From contig BBXU01001905.1 in NCBI GenBank assembly GCA_001598975.1, positions 1 to 19,130 of the forward strand: a stretch of 19,130 bases of DNA, read 5' to 3'. The notes under the pieces are model-generated. The model ran no database searches. It was not told the origin of the DNA and saw only the letters and a program-made list of their open reading frames with translations. The DNA comes from Parachlorella kessleri (taxonomy: Eukaryota > Chlorophyta > Trebouxiophyceae > Chlorellales > Chlorellaceae). The position numbers and the translations under genes are program-made. Below, piece after piece: positions 1-8,682 of the stretch (the first letter of the stretch is position 1; each line of letters opens with the position of its first letter).

Positions 1-744
1 ACAAGCTGCACAAGCTTTGGCATTTGCCGAGCTGGTGCAAACCCGCCGGCGCCCTGCGTTCCCACTTGCAAGTACAGCTTTGCTCTGCCATCAGAAGAAG
101 TGATCAAAGGTCAGAAGCGTAGAACAGTGAGGGACTTGGAGCACGGGCGCTGAGCATGGCGCCGAGTCACTGAAGAAGACCTCTTAGGTGATGAGTGGAG
201 CCCACAGTTTGGCACTTGGACTTGCAAGATGATGGAGCCGCGTGAGCCTTGGGCCCTTCGTTGAACCAAGGATGGCAGCAGCGGCTTAGGTCCGTGGGCC
301 CTTGTGCCTCTAACCAGGAAAGGGCTCTGCAATCAGGACTGTCACATGCTTGCAGGTTACCAGAACCCGCCTGGGTGTGACAGGAGGTGCCAGGCCCTAG
401 GTGAGGGAAGCATGCACTTCCAGGCTGCCATTTCACTCCACTGACGGGCTTCTGTAGTAGAGCGAACTGGGAAGGCAGCTTCCCAGTTGAACCATCCCAA
501 CAGCAGGGTTAGTAAAACGCGTTTAGCAACTTGTAAACTGTGCAGAGCCTGGCCGCCAACTTTCCTAGAAGCGGATAATGGGCGGTGGGGTCAAGAGCTG
601 GCTATATTGCACCACCTTACAGCAACTGACACCAAGCACTGTGCCCTCTCCTGTGGCCGCTGCAGGATGCTCACGAGGAGTAGGGCACTCTAGCTGCCAC
701 CCCTGCCGTCCTTCCTCCTTGCCCCTCACCAGCCCGAGCTTGCC
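1..744. other. 5' spacer of the first mTERF-like gene (C1), no gene seen
   Basis: No coding sequence is supported here; the short open frames have no counterpart in the other repeat units. From about position 300 the sequence is a diverged copy of the regions upstream of C4 (from about 9790) and C6 (from about 16620), and more weakly of C3 (from about 6780). Shared landmarks are an ACAG...CTAG/GTGAGG stretch near 380-406 and a segment at 540-744 that runs into the gene. The start codon used by C4 and C6 (ATGCCCCTCACC) reads TTGCCCCTCACC at 720 here. The MLRAL-type first exon seen upstream of C2 and C5 is not recognisable in the first 300 nt. Confidence 0.6.
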
Positions 745-2187
745 ATGGCCCGGCCCCTCAGCCACCCCACCTGGTCTTCACAGCGGAGCGGAGACGCAGG
801 CCCATGCAGAACTCTGCAGCCCGCCCTAAATGCCTACCGGCGAAATTGGTTCTGCGGCACCACCACCACCAGCAGCAGCAGGGGCGGCAGCAACCCTATC
901 TTCCACAGTAGGTTAGGCGGAGTGTCAGTGGCTGTCGCAGCAGCGCAGAACCAGCCTACCAGAAGCGACAGCAGCAGCACAGCTCAGCCCTGCCCGCTGC
1001 ACGCCTGCCTGCTGCGGTATGGCTTCCAGGACCTGGCAGCAGTCAGCGCCCCCAAGCACCTGGCCCTCAGCCAGGAGGCGGTTAGTAGTAATGTGGAGCC
1101 CAAGCTGGCAGCGTTGGCGGCAGAGGCACTCAGCCACAAGCAAGTTTGGCTAGTCTTCAAGGCCCACAACTCGTTAGTGTGGTGCAACTATGCGGACACG
1201 TTCCAGCTTAACCTGCACTTGCTGCGGGACATTGCAGCGCACATGAAGTACAGGCCGCACCCAAAGGCACCTCAGCTGACTGCAGTGGGGAAGGTGCTGG
1301 CAGGGTCACCAGGTGCCGTTGCCCAGTACCTGACTCGCGATCCTAGAAAGGTGCAGCAGCTGCTGAGGTGCCTGGAAAGCGACCTGGGCATTGGGTTGGA
1401 GCAGCTGGCAACCTGCAGCTCCCTCTGTGAGTGCCTGCGCATGTCAGCCAGCACAGCGCAGGCGGTCATTGCCTTGCCGTTAGGAAAGAAAGTGCCTGTG
1501 CAGCAGGTGGCGCGCATGGCCCTTGCAGCACCCAACCTGTTCGGTCGCAGCACCACAATACTGGCAGCCAAGCTGGCTGCCCTGGAAGAGGTAGTTGATT
1601 TGGACGCAGCAGCGGCTTTGCAGCTGGCAAGCTTGTTGTATGACATCAAGGCCCGGCTGCCGCCCCTGCTGCGCTTCCTGGATGGCTACATGGGGGTGGA
1701 GGGCGCAGGGCGCAGGTTGGTGCGGGCACAGCCCGTGCTTGGTACAATCAGTGCCGCAACGGCAGAGGGCAACATTGGCAGCCTGGCAGCAAGGGGTTAC
1801 AGCCAGCAGGAGATTCAGCGCATAATAAACAGTTTGCCTGGCTTCCTCACTCATGACCTGGACAGCCCCCTGCAGCAGCAGAAGCTCGACTGGATTGAAC
1901 GGATGTCGCCCTGGACGCTGGACGACTTCTTGTCTGTGCCGGTTTACTTTACATACAGCACCCGCCGCTTGGCCGCCCGGCTGGCGCTCCTGCGGGAGTG
2001 TGGGCTGCAGTTTTCACCCACTCCTCGTGACCTTGCTGTGCCCAGCAATGCTTCCTTTATGGCTCTTGTGGGCGAGCGGCTGGTCAAGCAAGGGGCGAAG
2101 CTGCCCTGTGCTAGCTGGGCAGAGTGGGAGGAGGCGTGGCTGGGTACAGAGGAGGGCAGGGAGTGGGGCTTCCCGCCGCTCAAGTGA
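745..2187 (+). CDS. mTERF-like organellar protein, array copy C1 (480 aa, intact)
   Basis: The start ATG at 745 has a good context (gccATGGcc); the frame has a stop at 691, so nothing farther upstream can be used without splicing. Residues 1-68 are poor in acidic residues and end in V-A-V-A-A-A, resembling an algal plastid or mitochondrial transit peptide. PCPLHACLL follows at 82-90, then about 330 residues of leucine/alanine-rich helical repeats. The clearest mTERF-type unit is near the C-terminus: LDDFLSVPVYFTYSTRRLAA followed by RLALLRECGL. The tail is Trp/Glu-rich and ends REWGFPPLK. mTERF proteins act in plastids or mitochondria on transcription termination, splicing or ribosome biogenesis; which of these applies here cannot be told. 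One oddity is a 5-residue in-frame deletion at LQLA/SLLYDIKARL (about nt 1630), which removes the QPxLL element, including its proline, found in C2, C3 and C4. By position and by C-terminal sequence its closest partner is C4. Confidence 0.85.
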   Translation: MARPLSHPTWSSQRSGDAGPCRTLQPALNAYRRNWFCGTTTTSSSRGGSNPIFHSRLGGVSVAVAAAQNQPTRSDSSSTAQPCPLHACLLRYGFQDLAAVSAPKHLALSQEAVSSNVEPKLAALAAEALSHKQVWLVFKAHNSLVWCNYADTFQLNLHLLRDIAAHMKYRPHPKAPQLTAVGKVLAGSPGAVAQYLTRDPRKVQQLLRCLESDLGIGLEQLATCSSLCECLRMSASTAQAVIALPLGKKVPVQQVARMALAAPNLFGRSTTILAAKLAALEEVVDLDAAAALQLASLLYDIKARLPPLLRFLDGYMGVEGAGRRLVRAQPVLGTISAATAEGNIGSLAARGYSQQEIQRIINSLPGFLTHDLDSPLQQQKLDWIERMSPWTLDDFLSVPVYFTYSTRRLAARLALLRECGLQFSPTPRDLAVPSNASFMALVGERLVKQGAKLPCASWAEWEEAWLGTEEGREWGFPPLK

Positions 2188-3663
2188 TATAGAAGTGCAA
2201 GGCCGGTTACGCCTTCGAGTTGGGCTAGTTGTATCACTAGTGGGTTGGTTTATTCATTTTGTATACTGTGTATAAGCGCGGCAGCACCACAGAAACACTT
2301 GAGTGTTGGCTGCTCACCTTGACCCAATGGCGTTGATGTGCAATGGGGGGCTGGTCAGTGTCATTCCTGGAGCAGTTGACAGAGGGATGGCGGATATCCC
2401 ATGCACGCTTGCTTTGCATTGCTGCCTGATGTTGTGTGCTTTCCCTTATGTCATGTTGCGGATATCCCGGCTCTCCTCTCAATATGTAGTTCTAATTCAT
2501 GTGCTTTAGAATCGGAATACTTCCCCTCCTCACTCCCTGCTAACGCTCTTGACAGGCCCATAAGCTTGGCAGAGCACTGGAGCGTCTACTTGCATGCAAC
2601 TGTGAGGGTTGGCTGACGGCCCCGATCTTGCTACCTTGAGCCTGTCTCCTGCACCAACGGCTGGCTGGGGAATGTCATGTGCCAGGGAACGCACTTGAAA
2701 GGTCTTCGGCACCGCCCCAAGCCCCTCCCCTCCCCACCGCTTGCGCCCAGCTGGATTGCATGCTCCGCTGTTAAGAGGCAATACAACCCTGAAAGCAGCT
2801 TATCACACCACATAGTATGCTATTCGAAGCCTCATATCTGTGACTGGGGCAACGGCAAGGTAAGGCAGGGGTTTGTCATTGCCAGTCGAACGCCAAGTGC
2901 CTAATGTAGCTTGAAGTTCCCATGCGAAGTTCCCGTCTTTCCTCCTTATTGTGTTTGTGTGATGTCTACCAAGAGTCAAAGCTCTTAGTACTGGAACGTA
3001 ATAGGTTTCAGACGCACACAAGCCTCGCTGCTGTGAGAGGGGAGTGTCCATCGGCTGCCATTCCCCATCCTGGTAGCTGGTTTGTTGTGGGTGGCAGTTA
3101 ATGTGTCCAGGAGGAAGGGTCAGCTTTATTGTGCCAGTGCGGGCTGCAAAATGTAAGAGTAACGCCCCTGCGACCAAGGCCCTATCCTCTGTGTTGCAGG
3201 TGAGGGTCTTCTGAGGCGTGCTCAACACAGCCAAGCAGGAGGCGCAGCACCACTCCACGGTGGCTGCTTAGCCAGAGGAGCGACACAAAGCTCTGGGTCG
3301 GCAAGCTTGCTGGTGCTGCCATACTGTGTAAGAAGCCGTCCTCAGACTTACTCCGTTTGGATAGCCTGGGAGCACTCCAAGAGACAGACCTCCTGGGGGA
3401 CCCACCTTGGCAAACTGCTGTCGCCTGTACTCGAGGGTCTGCCTCCCCGGAGAGCCAGTCAGGCTGCGGGTCTCTTATGGGGTCTACTTACACGTGATCT
3501 GAGTACAAGAAGCAGGCCACTATTTAGAGCCGAACTCCCTGCCTTTGTAAATGTAAACGTTCCATTCCCTCCACCTGCGCCCTGCAAGCTCTCTCTTACA
3601 TGGCCACAGAGGTATGGAAATTGAGAAGACAGCCTCGCAAAGCCTACAACTGTTCTTCTGCAG
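2188..3663. other. spacer C1-C2, diverged repeat without a supported gene
   Basis: The spacer opens with a GGTTACGCC motif just after the stop (2205-2213) and TAGTTGTATCACTAGTGG, both repeated after other copies. A segment around 2375-2480 (GCTGCCTGATGTTGTGTGC) matches only the spacer after C4. Then come the 33-bp core (2737-2769) and a long stretch nearly identical to the C4 spacer around 2780-2870. Further blocks lie at about 3005-3070 and 3197-3250, the second being exon-like with a TTGCAG acceptor. A pyrimidine-rich tract ending in TTCTTCTGCAG at 3663 is probably the acceptor of an intron in the 5' untranslated region of C2. A 151-codon minus-strand frame at 2803-3258 is not conserved in the other spacers and is not called. 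Confidence 0.55.
2737..2769 (+). repeat. spacer core element, copy 1
   Basis: A 33-bp block beginning CCGCTTGCGCCCAGCTGG and ending GCATGCTCCGCT, preceded by a C/T-rich run. One copy lies in every spacer of the array, here 550 nt past the C1 stop. Strand and function are unknown. Confidence 0.7.
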
Positions 3664-3690
3664 GTGCTTCTGGGGCCATATCTTTGGGAT

Positions 3691-5494
3691 ATGATAAGAG
3701 CCCTGTCCCGCAGAGCCACAGCCTTCAGACCCTGGTGAGAGCTCCTGTGTATAAAAACAAACTAGGACTCAGATGGTTGCGACATTCCTATATGCAAGGA
3801 TGGTAGGGATAATGCATGCTTGGAAATCAGCCCCCATAGACAAATGCACATAGTGCTTCAAACGGATTCATTTGTTCATTTGACACGGTGCAAACTCGTG
3901 TTGAACTATATGGTCGGCTGGCCATCTGTGCAGGGCGCGTGGCCTCAAGCTTTCTCCTCCGCCCCAAGATGACTCCCTGCCACACAATGGGCCAGCTGCG
4001 GACAGCCCTGCCTTTCTTCCACCGCTACCCCCGCCGCAGCACAAGCAGCAGCAGCAGCTGCAGCCGGTGTCGCTACACCCCTGGCAGCCGCTCCTCCGTT
4101 GCGCCGCTGCAGCCAGCCAGCGTCCGACGAGCCGCCTTACCCCCTATAGGTGTAGGACGATGATGACGACAGCCACAGTCGCCGGTGCAAGAGCCGCCAA
4201 AACCTCAGCGTGCGAGGAGAAACAGCTTCGTACTGGCAGTGGGGTTCTCAATGGCCGCAGCAGCAGCTCAGCTCCAACCTGCCCGCTGCACGCCTGCCTG
4301 CTGTGGTATGGTATCACTGACCTGGCAGCCTTCAGCGCCCCCAGGCACCTGGCCCTCAGCCAGGAGGCGGTCAGCCGCAATGTAGAACCCAAGCTGGAAG
4401 CGCTGGCGGCAGAGGGGCTCACCCCCCAACAGGTGGCCAGCATCCTTGCAGCTCGTGACTCGCCACTGCCGTGCAGTTACGCGGAGACATTTCAACCCAA
4501 CCTGCGATTGCTGCAGGAGATAGCAGCCCACATCATCTACAGGCCCCACCCAAAAGCACCACAGCTGACTGCAGTGGGTAAGGTGCTGGCAGCGTCGCCA
4601 CGTTATGTTGCCCAGTATCTGTCCCGCAACCCCAGCAAAGTGCAGCAGCTGCTGCAGTCCCTGGGTAACGACCTGGGCATTGGGTCGAAGCAGCTGGCCT
4701 CTTGCAGCACTCTTACAAGCCTCCTATACATACCAGCCAGCACGGCGCAGGGAGCCATTGCTTTGCTTTTAGAGAAAGGGTTGCCGGTGGAGGAAGTGGC
4801 ACGCATGACCCTTACACATTCCCATCTGTTCAAGTACAGCAACACAGCTCTGGCGGCTAAGCTGGCCGCCCTGGAAGGTATCCTTGATCTGGACGCAGCA
4901 GCGGCCCTACATCTGGCAGTGGGCCAGCCTAGCCTTTTGACGGTGGACATCAGGGCCAGGCTGCCACCCCTGCTGCACTTTTTGGACACATACATGGGAG
5001 AGGTGGGGGCGGGGCGCAGGCTGGTGCTGGCACAGCCGGTGGTTGGAGCAGTCAGTGCCACAACAGCAGAGCGCAGTATGGACAGCCTGGCAGCAAGGGG
5101 GTACAGCCAGCAGCAGATCCAGGGAATGATTGGTAAGCAGCCCACCCTCCTCAATCTCAACCTGGACAGCCCGCTGCAGCGGCAGAAGATGCACTGGATC
5201 GAGCGTGTGTCACCCTGGGCGCTGGACGACTTCTTGGCTAAGCCGCGGTACTTTAGTGGAAAGACTCGCCGCCTGGCCGCCCGGCTGGCCCTTTTGGGAG
5301 AGTGTGGGCTGCAGCCGCCTACTACCCCCGCATCCCTGGCAAACTACAGTGACGCCGGATTCATAGCTGCTGTGCGCACTCGGCTGGCCAGGGAGGGGCG
5401 GGAGCTGCCTTGGGCCAGCTGGGCGGCGTGGGAGGAGGCGTGGCTGGGCAAGGAGGAGGGCAGGGAGTGGGGCTTCCCGCCGCTCAGGGAGTGA
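3691..5494 (+). CDS. mTERF-like organellar protein, array copy C2 (two exons, 534 aa)
   Basis: The proposed structure is exon 1 at 3691-3734 and exon 2 at 3934-5494. Exon 1 encodes MIRALSRRATAFRP, a basic amphipathic presequence typical of organelle import. Its CCCTG/GTGAGA donor joins the TCTGTGCAG/GG acceptor to make a Trp codon and continues in the open frame without a stop. C5 has the same arrangement and the same product length. Without splicing, the first in-frame ATG is 4160, which would give 444 aa; the frame is open above that but has no ATG. Exon 2 encodes a Gln-rich linker (LPPPQHKQQQQ), the CPLHACLL cap near residue 130, mTERF-type repeats including QPSLL, QPTLLNLNLDSPLQ and KPRYFSGKTRRLAARLALL, and the Trp/Glu tail ending REWGFPPLRE. 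The body is closest to C6 (both carry KQVASILAARDSPLPC), although the 5' exon is closest to C5, so the gene looks chimeric. The role is inferred as organellar nucleic-acid binding. The splice model is untested. Confidence 0.8.
3735..3933 (+). other. predicted intron 1 of C2 (199 nt)
   Basis: It starts GTGAGAGC and ends ATCTGTGCAG. Removing it puts the MIRALSRR exon in frame with the main exon (phase 2, completing a TGG codon). The homologous intron in C5 has the same borders and phase. The short frame at 3969-4163 is out of phase with the gene and would only be read if the intron were retained. Confidence 0.6.
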
Positions 5495-5607
5495 TACAGT
5501 TGCAAAGGCGTTACGTTTGTGAGGCATAGCCCCTTACAATTGGCTAGTTGTGCCACAAAGATCTCGTCTTGGCTTTGCAAACTCACTTGTGTGCTTGAGT
5601 TGTATGG

Positions 5608-5626
5608 CTGACTGACTGACTGACTG
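5608..5626 (+). repeat. CTGA tetranucleotide repeat after C2
   Basis: About 4.5 units of CTGA follow TGTATGG. The same place after C3 (about 8903) and C6 (about 18700) has two to two and a half units, so the tract has expanded here. Confidence 0.8.
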
Positions 5627-5686
5627 TGTGCATCAACATGCCTGTTCCGGATAGGAGGTTCGAAGCACTTGGTCCGCCTCAATGGT

Positions 5687-5691
5687 TGTAA
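5687..5691 (+). terminator. possible poly(A) signal TGTAA of C2
   Basis: TGTAA is the usual polyadenylation signal of chlorophyte nuclear genes. This one is 193 nt past the stop in the context GGTTGTAAGT. A counterpart in a related context (AGTTGTAAGT) follows C6. It is a short motif that occurs by chance, so the call is weak. Confidence 0.25.
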
Positions 5692-5960
5692 GTTTATATA
5701 TATGTGCATGTGAAGTAGGATCTCCTCCCTTTGCAATTGACCAATGCCGACATGGCTTGCAGGCTTGGCAGCAGAGGAGTGTTACTTGCACACTTGTGGG
5801 GCTTGCTGGCATGTCCCAGCTTGCTGCCTGAGCTCGCCTGCTGCACAAACTGCTGGCATGGGAGTATCTTACACCAGAGGAAGCACTTGAAGGGTCGTCT
5901 GCAATGCAACAGCCTTGGGTTGAAGTTGCCTAACTGCACAAGCTGCCCCCTTCCCACTAA

Positions 5961-5993
5961 CCGCTTGCGCCCAGCTGGACTGCATGCTTCGCT
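5961..5993 (+). repeat. spacer core element, copy 2
   Basis: Same block as at 2737-2769, reading CCGCTTGCGCCCAGCTGG then ACTGCATGCTTCGCT, 467 nt past the C2 stop. Confidence 0.7.
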
Positions 5994-7194
5994 ATGAGGC
6001 GACCCTGAAAACATATCACACAACACACGATGCGATTGAACAACTTACAATTTGCGGGGCAGGCAACGCAAGGTGAGACAGCACCAACGGGAGTTGCGGA
6101 CACCAGGGGTTTGGAATGACCTGGTGAACGTATGGTGTCAAGCATTGCTGAAGTGTGTCGGTGCTTCCTCCCTTCCTGTTTTGTGCGGTATCCACTAGAG
6201 GGGTTTATTTCGGCAATGGACTTGATAGGTGCACATAACCCTCGCTGCTGTGGAAGGGAGTGTTCTATCAGCTGCCATGTCCAGTCCTGCGACCCAGGGC
6301 CTCAGACCCCATCCACTGTTACTGCAGGTGAGGGGCCTAGGCCGTGCTCAAGACAGCCGCACAGGAGGCGCAGCACCGCTCCACAGCTGCTGCTCAGGTC
6401 AGTGGAAGTCAGTAGGGCGACACAAGCCTCTGGGTCATCCGGTTGGGTGGGTGCTGCCTTGTGCAAAGAAGCTGACATTGGGATAATCGGCTGTGCCCTC
6501 CAATGCTCCGTCTTGATAATCTTCATAGGATGAGACCCTCTGGGGAACCTCCTGGCAGAGTGGGGTGCCTTGCAGACCCCCTTGAAATGCGGCTAAGGGG
6601 GTGACCAGGGGATTCCTGGGGATTGCCTAGGGAGCTTCAGTAGTGGTGTCCAGAGAGCCTCCTTTCAATGAGGAGGTTAATTCCAAGAAGGCTACATGCA
6701 GCCTATCAGGAGGATGCCAAAGGGTTACTAGGGGGTCTGCAAGCTTACCTTGTCCCCAGGTCCTCTCCACAGAAGTTGCAAATCAAGCCAGGGATACAGT
6801 GATTAGTGCTTGCTGGTTGCAGGTGTCGTGTGGGCCTGAAGGGTAGCTGCCAGTTTGGTGCAAGGAAGCCCGTGGGCACATGACCTTCACAGACCTAGGT
6901 AGGTGGAGTACACTGGCCTGTTGTAGTTGTAGAGATGGCTCCTTGGCTGAACCTTCCCAGCATCAGGTCGTGTGGCACGCACCTCTACGTCGTTCCTAGC
7001 CATTCCTGACATTCCTAGTAGGGAGAGAGCCCTGGCTGCCAAATTTCGAAGACTGGATACTGGGCGTGGGTCTGACAGCTGGTATATTGCCCCACCCTGC
7101 AGCACCGACACCAAGCACTGCCGTCCCCATTGATGGCTGCAGGCTGCTCAGGAGGAGTAGGCCACTCTAGCTGCCACCCCTGCCGTCTTCCTCC

Positions 7195-8682
7195 ATGCCC
7201 CTCACCAGCCTGACCTTGCCATGGCACCGGCCCCTCGGCCACCCCACCGGGGCACACCAGCAGAGCGGGGACGCAGGCGCTTGCAGGAATCTGCGGCTTG
7301 CCTTAACTGCCTGTCGACGCAACTGGACTTGCGACGGCAGCAGCGGCAGCAGGGGCTGCAGCTGCAGCGGCAGCAGCCCTGTCTCCCACAAAAGGTCAAG
7401 CAAAATGTCATTGGCTGTCGCAGCAGCCCAGCCTGCCAGCAGTTACAGCACAGCCCAGCCCTGCCCACTGCACGCCTGCCTGCTACGGTATGGGATTACC
7501 GACCTGGCAGCCTTCAGCGTCCCCAGGCACCTGGCTCTCAGCCAGGAGGAGGTTGACAGCACTGTGGAGCCCAAGCTGCCAATGCTGGCGGCAGAGGCGC
7601 TCAGCCCCAAGCAAGTTGTGGGGTTGTTGCTAGCTCGCACCACTGCTTCGCTCTTATCGTGCAGTTACTCGGACACCTTCCAACCCAACCTGCGGCTGCT
7701 GCGGGAACTTGCAGCTCACATGAAATACAGGCCGCATCTAAAGGCACCGCAGCTGACTGCAGTGTGGAAGGTGCTGGCAGCGACACCAGGTGTCGTAGCC
7801 CAGTATCTGGCTCGTGATGCCAGCAAAGTACAACAGCTGCTGAGGTGCCTGTAAAACGACCTGGGCATTGGATTGGAGGAGCTGGCAGCTTGCAGCACTG
7901 TTCATGAGTGCCTGATCATATCTGGCAGCTCAGCGCAAGCAGCCATTGCGTTGCTGCTAGGAAAAGGGGTGCCTGTGCAGCAGTTGGCGCGCATGGTCCT
8001 TGCAAAACCCCAGCTGCTAAGGTTCAGCGCCACAACACTTGCGGCTAAGCTGGCAGCTCTGGAAGACGTGCTTGATTCGGACGCAGCAGCGGCTCTACAG
8101 CTGGCAGTGGTGCAGCCTGTCCTGTTGTCGCTGGATATCAGGGCCAGGCTGCCGCCCCTGCTGCGCTTCCTGGACACATACATGGGAGAGGCGGGGGCGG
8201 GGCGCAGGCTGGTGCTGGCACAGCCGGTGGTTGGAGCAGTCAGTGCCACAGCAGCAGAGCGCAGCATTGGCAGCCTGTCAGCAAGGGGGTACAGCCAGCA
8301 ACGGATTCAGGGAATAATCTCCAAGCAGCCCAGCATCCTCACTCTGAATCTTGACAGCCCGCTGCAGCGGCAGAAGCTTGACTGGATTGAGCGTGTGTCC
8401 CCGTGGACGCTGGACGACTTCTTGGATAAGCCGCAGTATATTGGAACCAAGACTCGCCGCCTGGCTGCCCGGCTGGCCCTCCTGCAAAAATGTGGGCTGC
8501 AGCCGTCCCCTACCGCTGCAACGCTGGCAACCACGAGTGATGCGCGCTTCATGAAGAGTTTGGACAAGCAGCTGGTCAGACAGGGGCAGGGGCTGCCCTG
8601 GGCCAGCTGGGCGGAGTGGGAGGAGGCGTGGCTGGGCACGGAGGAGGGCAGGGAGTGGGGCTTCCCGCCCATCAAGGAGTGA
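7195..8682 (+). pseudogene. mTERF-like gene, array copy C3, interrupted by an in-frame TAA
   Basis: The start ATG at 7195 (ctccATGCCCCTCACC) is shared with C4 and C6. The presequence ends at SLAVAAAQ (V-A-A-A motif). The cap PCPLHACLLRYGITDL follows, then repeat sequence up to a TAA at 7852-7854. The same frame continues open to the TGA at 8680-8682 with full mTERF-type similarity (QPVLLSLDIRARLPPLLRF, KPQYIGTKTRRLAARLALL, and the tail ending REWGFPPIKE). Reading through would give about 495 residues. The site corresponds to GAA (Glu) in C1, so one G-to-T change explains it. The truncated product of 219 aa would lack most repeats and the tail. The rest of the gene shows no decay, so the lesion is recent, allelic or a sequencing error. 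A tract around 8175-8270 is almost identical to C2, and the C-terminal part resembles C5. Confidence 0.8.

Larger units (their letters stand above)
5495..7194. other. spacer C2-C3, diverged repeat without a supported gene
   Basis: Near the stop is a degenerate GGCGTTACG motif and a flank very like that of C6 (TGTGAGGCAT...GGCTAGTTGTG). A CTGA/GACT tetranucleotide run lies at 5608-5626. TGTAA at 5687-5691 could be a green-algal poly(A) signal. The 33-bp core is at 5961-5993. Blocks shared with the C1, C4 and C5 spacers lie at about 6225-6290 and 6325-6378. From about 6530 to 6680 the sequence (AGACCCTCTGGGGAACC...) matches only the C5-C6 spacer. From about 6780 it becomes the 5' flank type shared with C1, C4 and C6. 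No frame here is conserved between units. Confidence 0.55.

Noticed and set aside
2700..2870. tRNA, snRNA or other classical RNA gene at the conserved spacer core
   Set aside because: No cloverleaf, A/B box, Sm site or snoRNA box pair could be made out around the core in several copies.
2803..3258. 151-codon minus-strand open frame in the C1-C2 spacer
   Set aside because: The homologous spacer after C4 does not keep this frame, and no protein motif is recognisable. Conserved pieces are conserved as DNA repeats.
4067..4159. Start of C2 at 4067
   Set aside because: That position is GTG, unsuitable for a nuclear gene, and homology to C5 continues upstream in frame to the splice acceptor at 3933.
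3969..4163. Separate small Ser-rich protein upstream of C2
   Set aside because: It is the out-of-phase reading of the CAG-repeat linker of C2 and ends inside the gene.
7852..7854. TAA read as an amino acid (altered genetic code, as in some ulvophyte algae)
   Set aside because: Only one in-frame TAA occurs in six homologous genes, none of the intact copies uses internal TAA or TAG, and it replaces a Glu codon by a single change. A point mutation is simpler.
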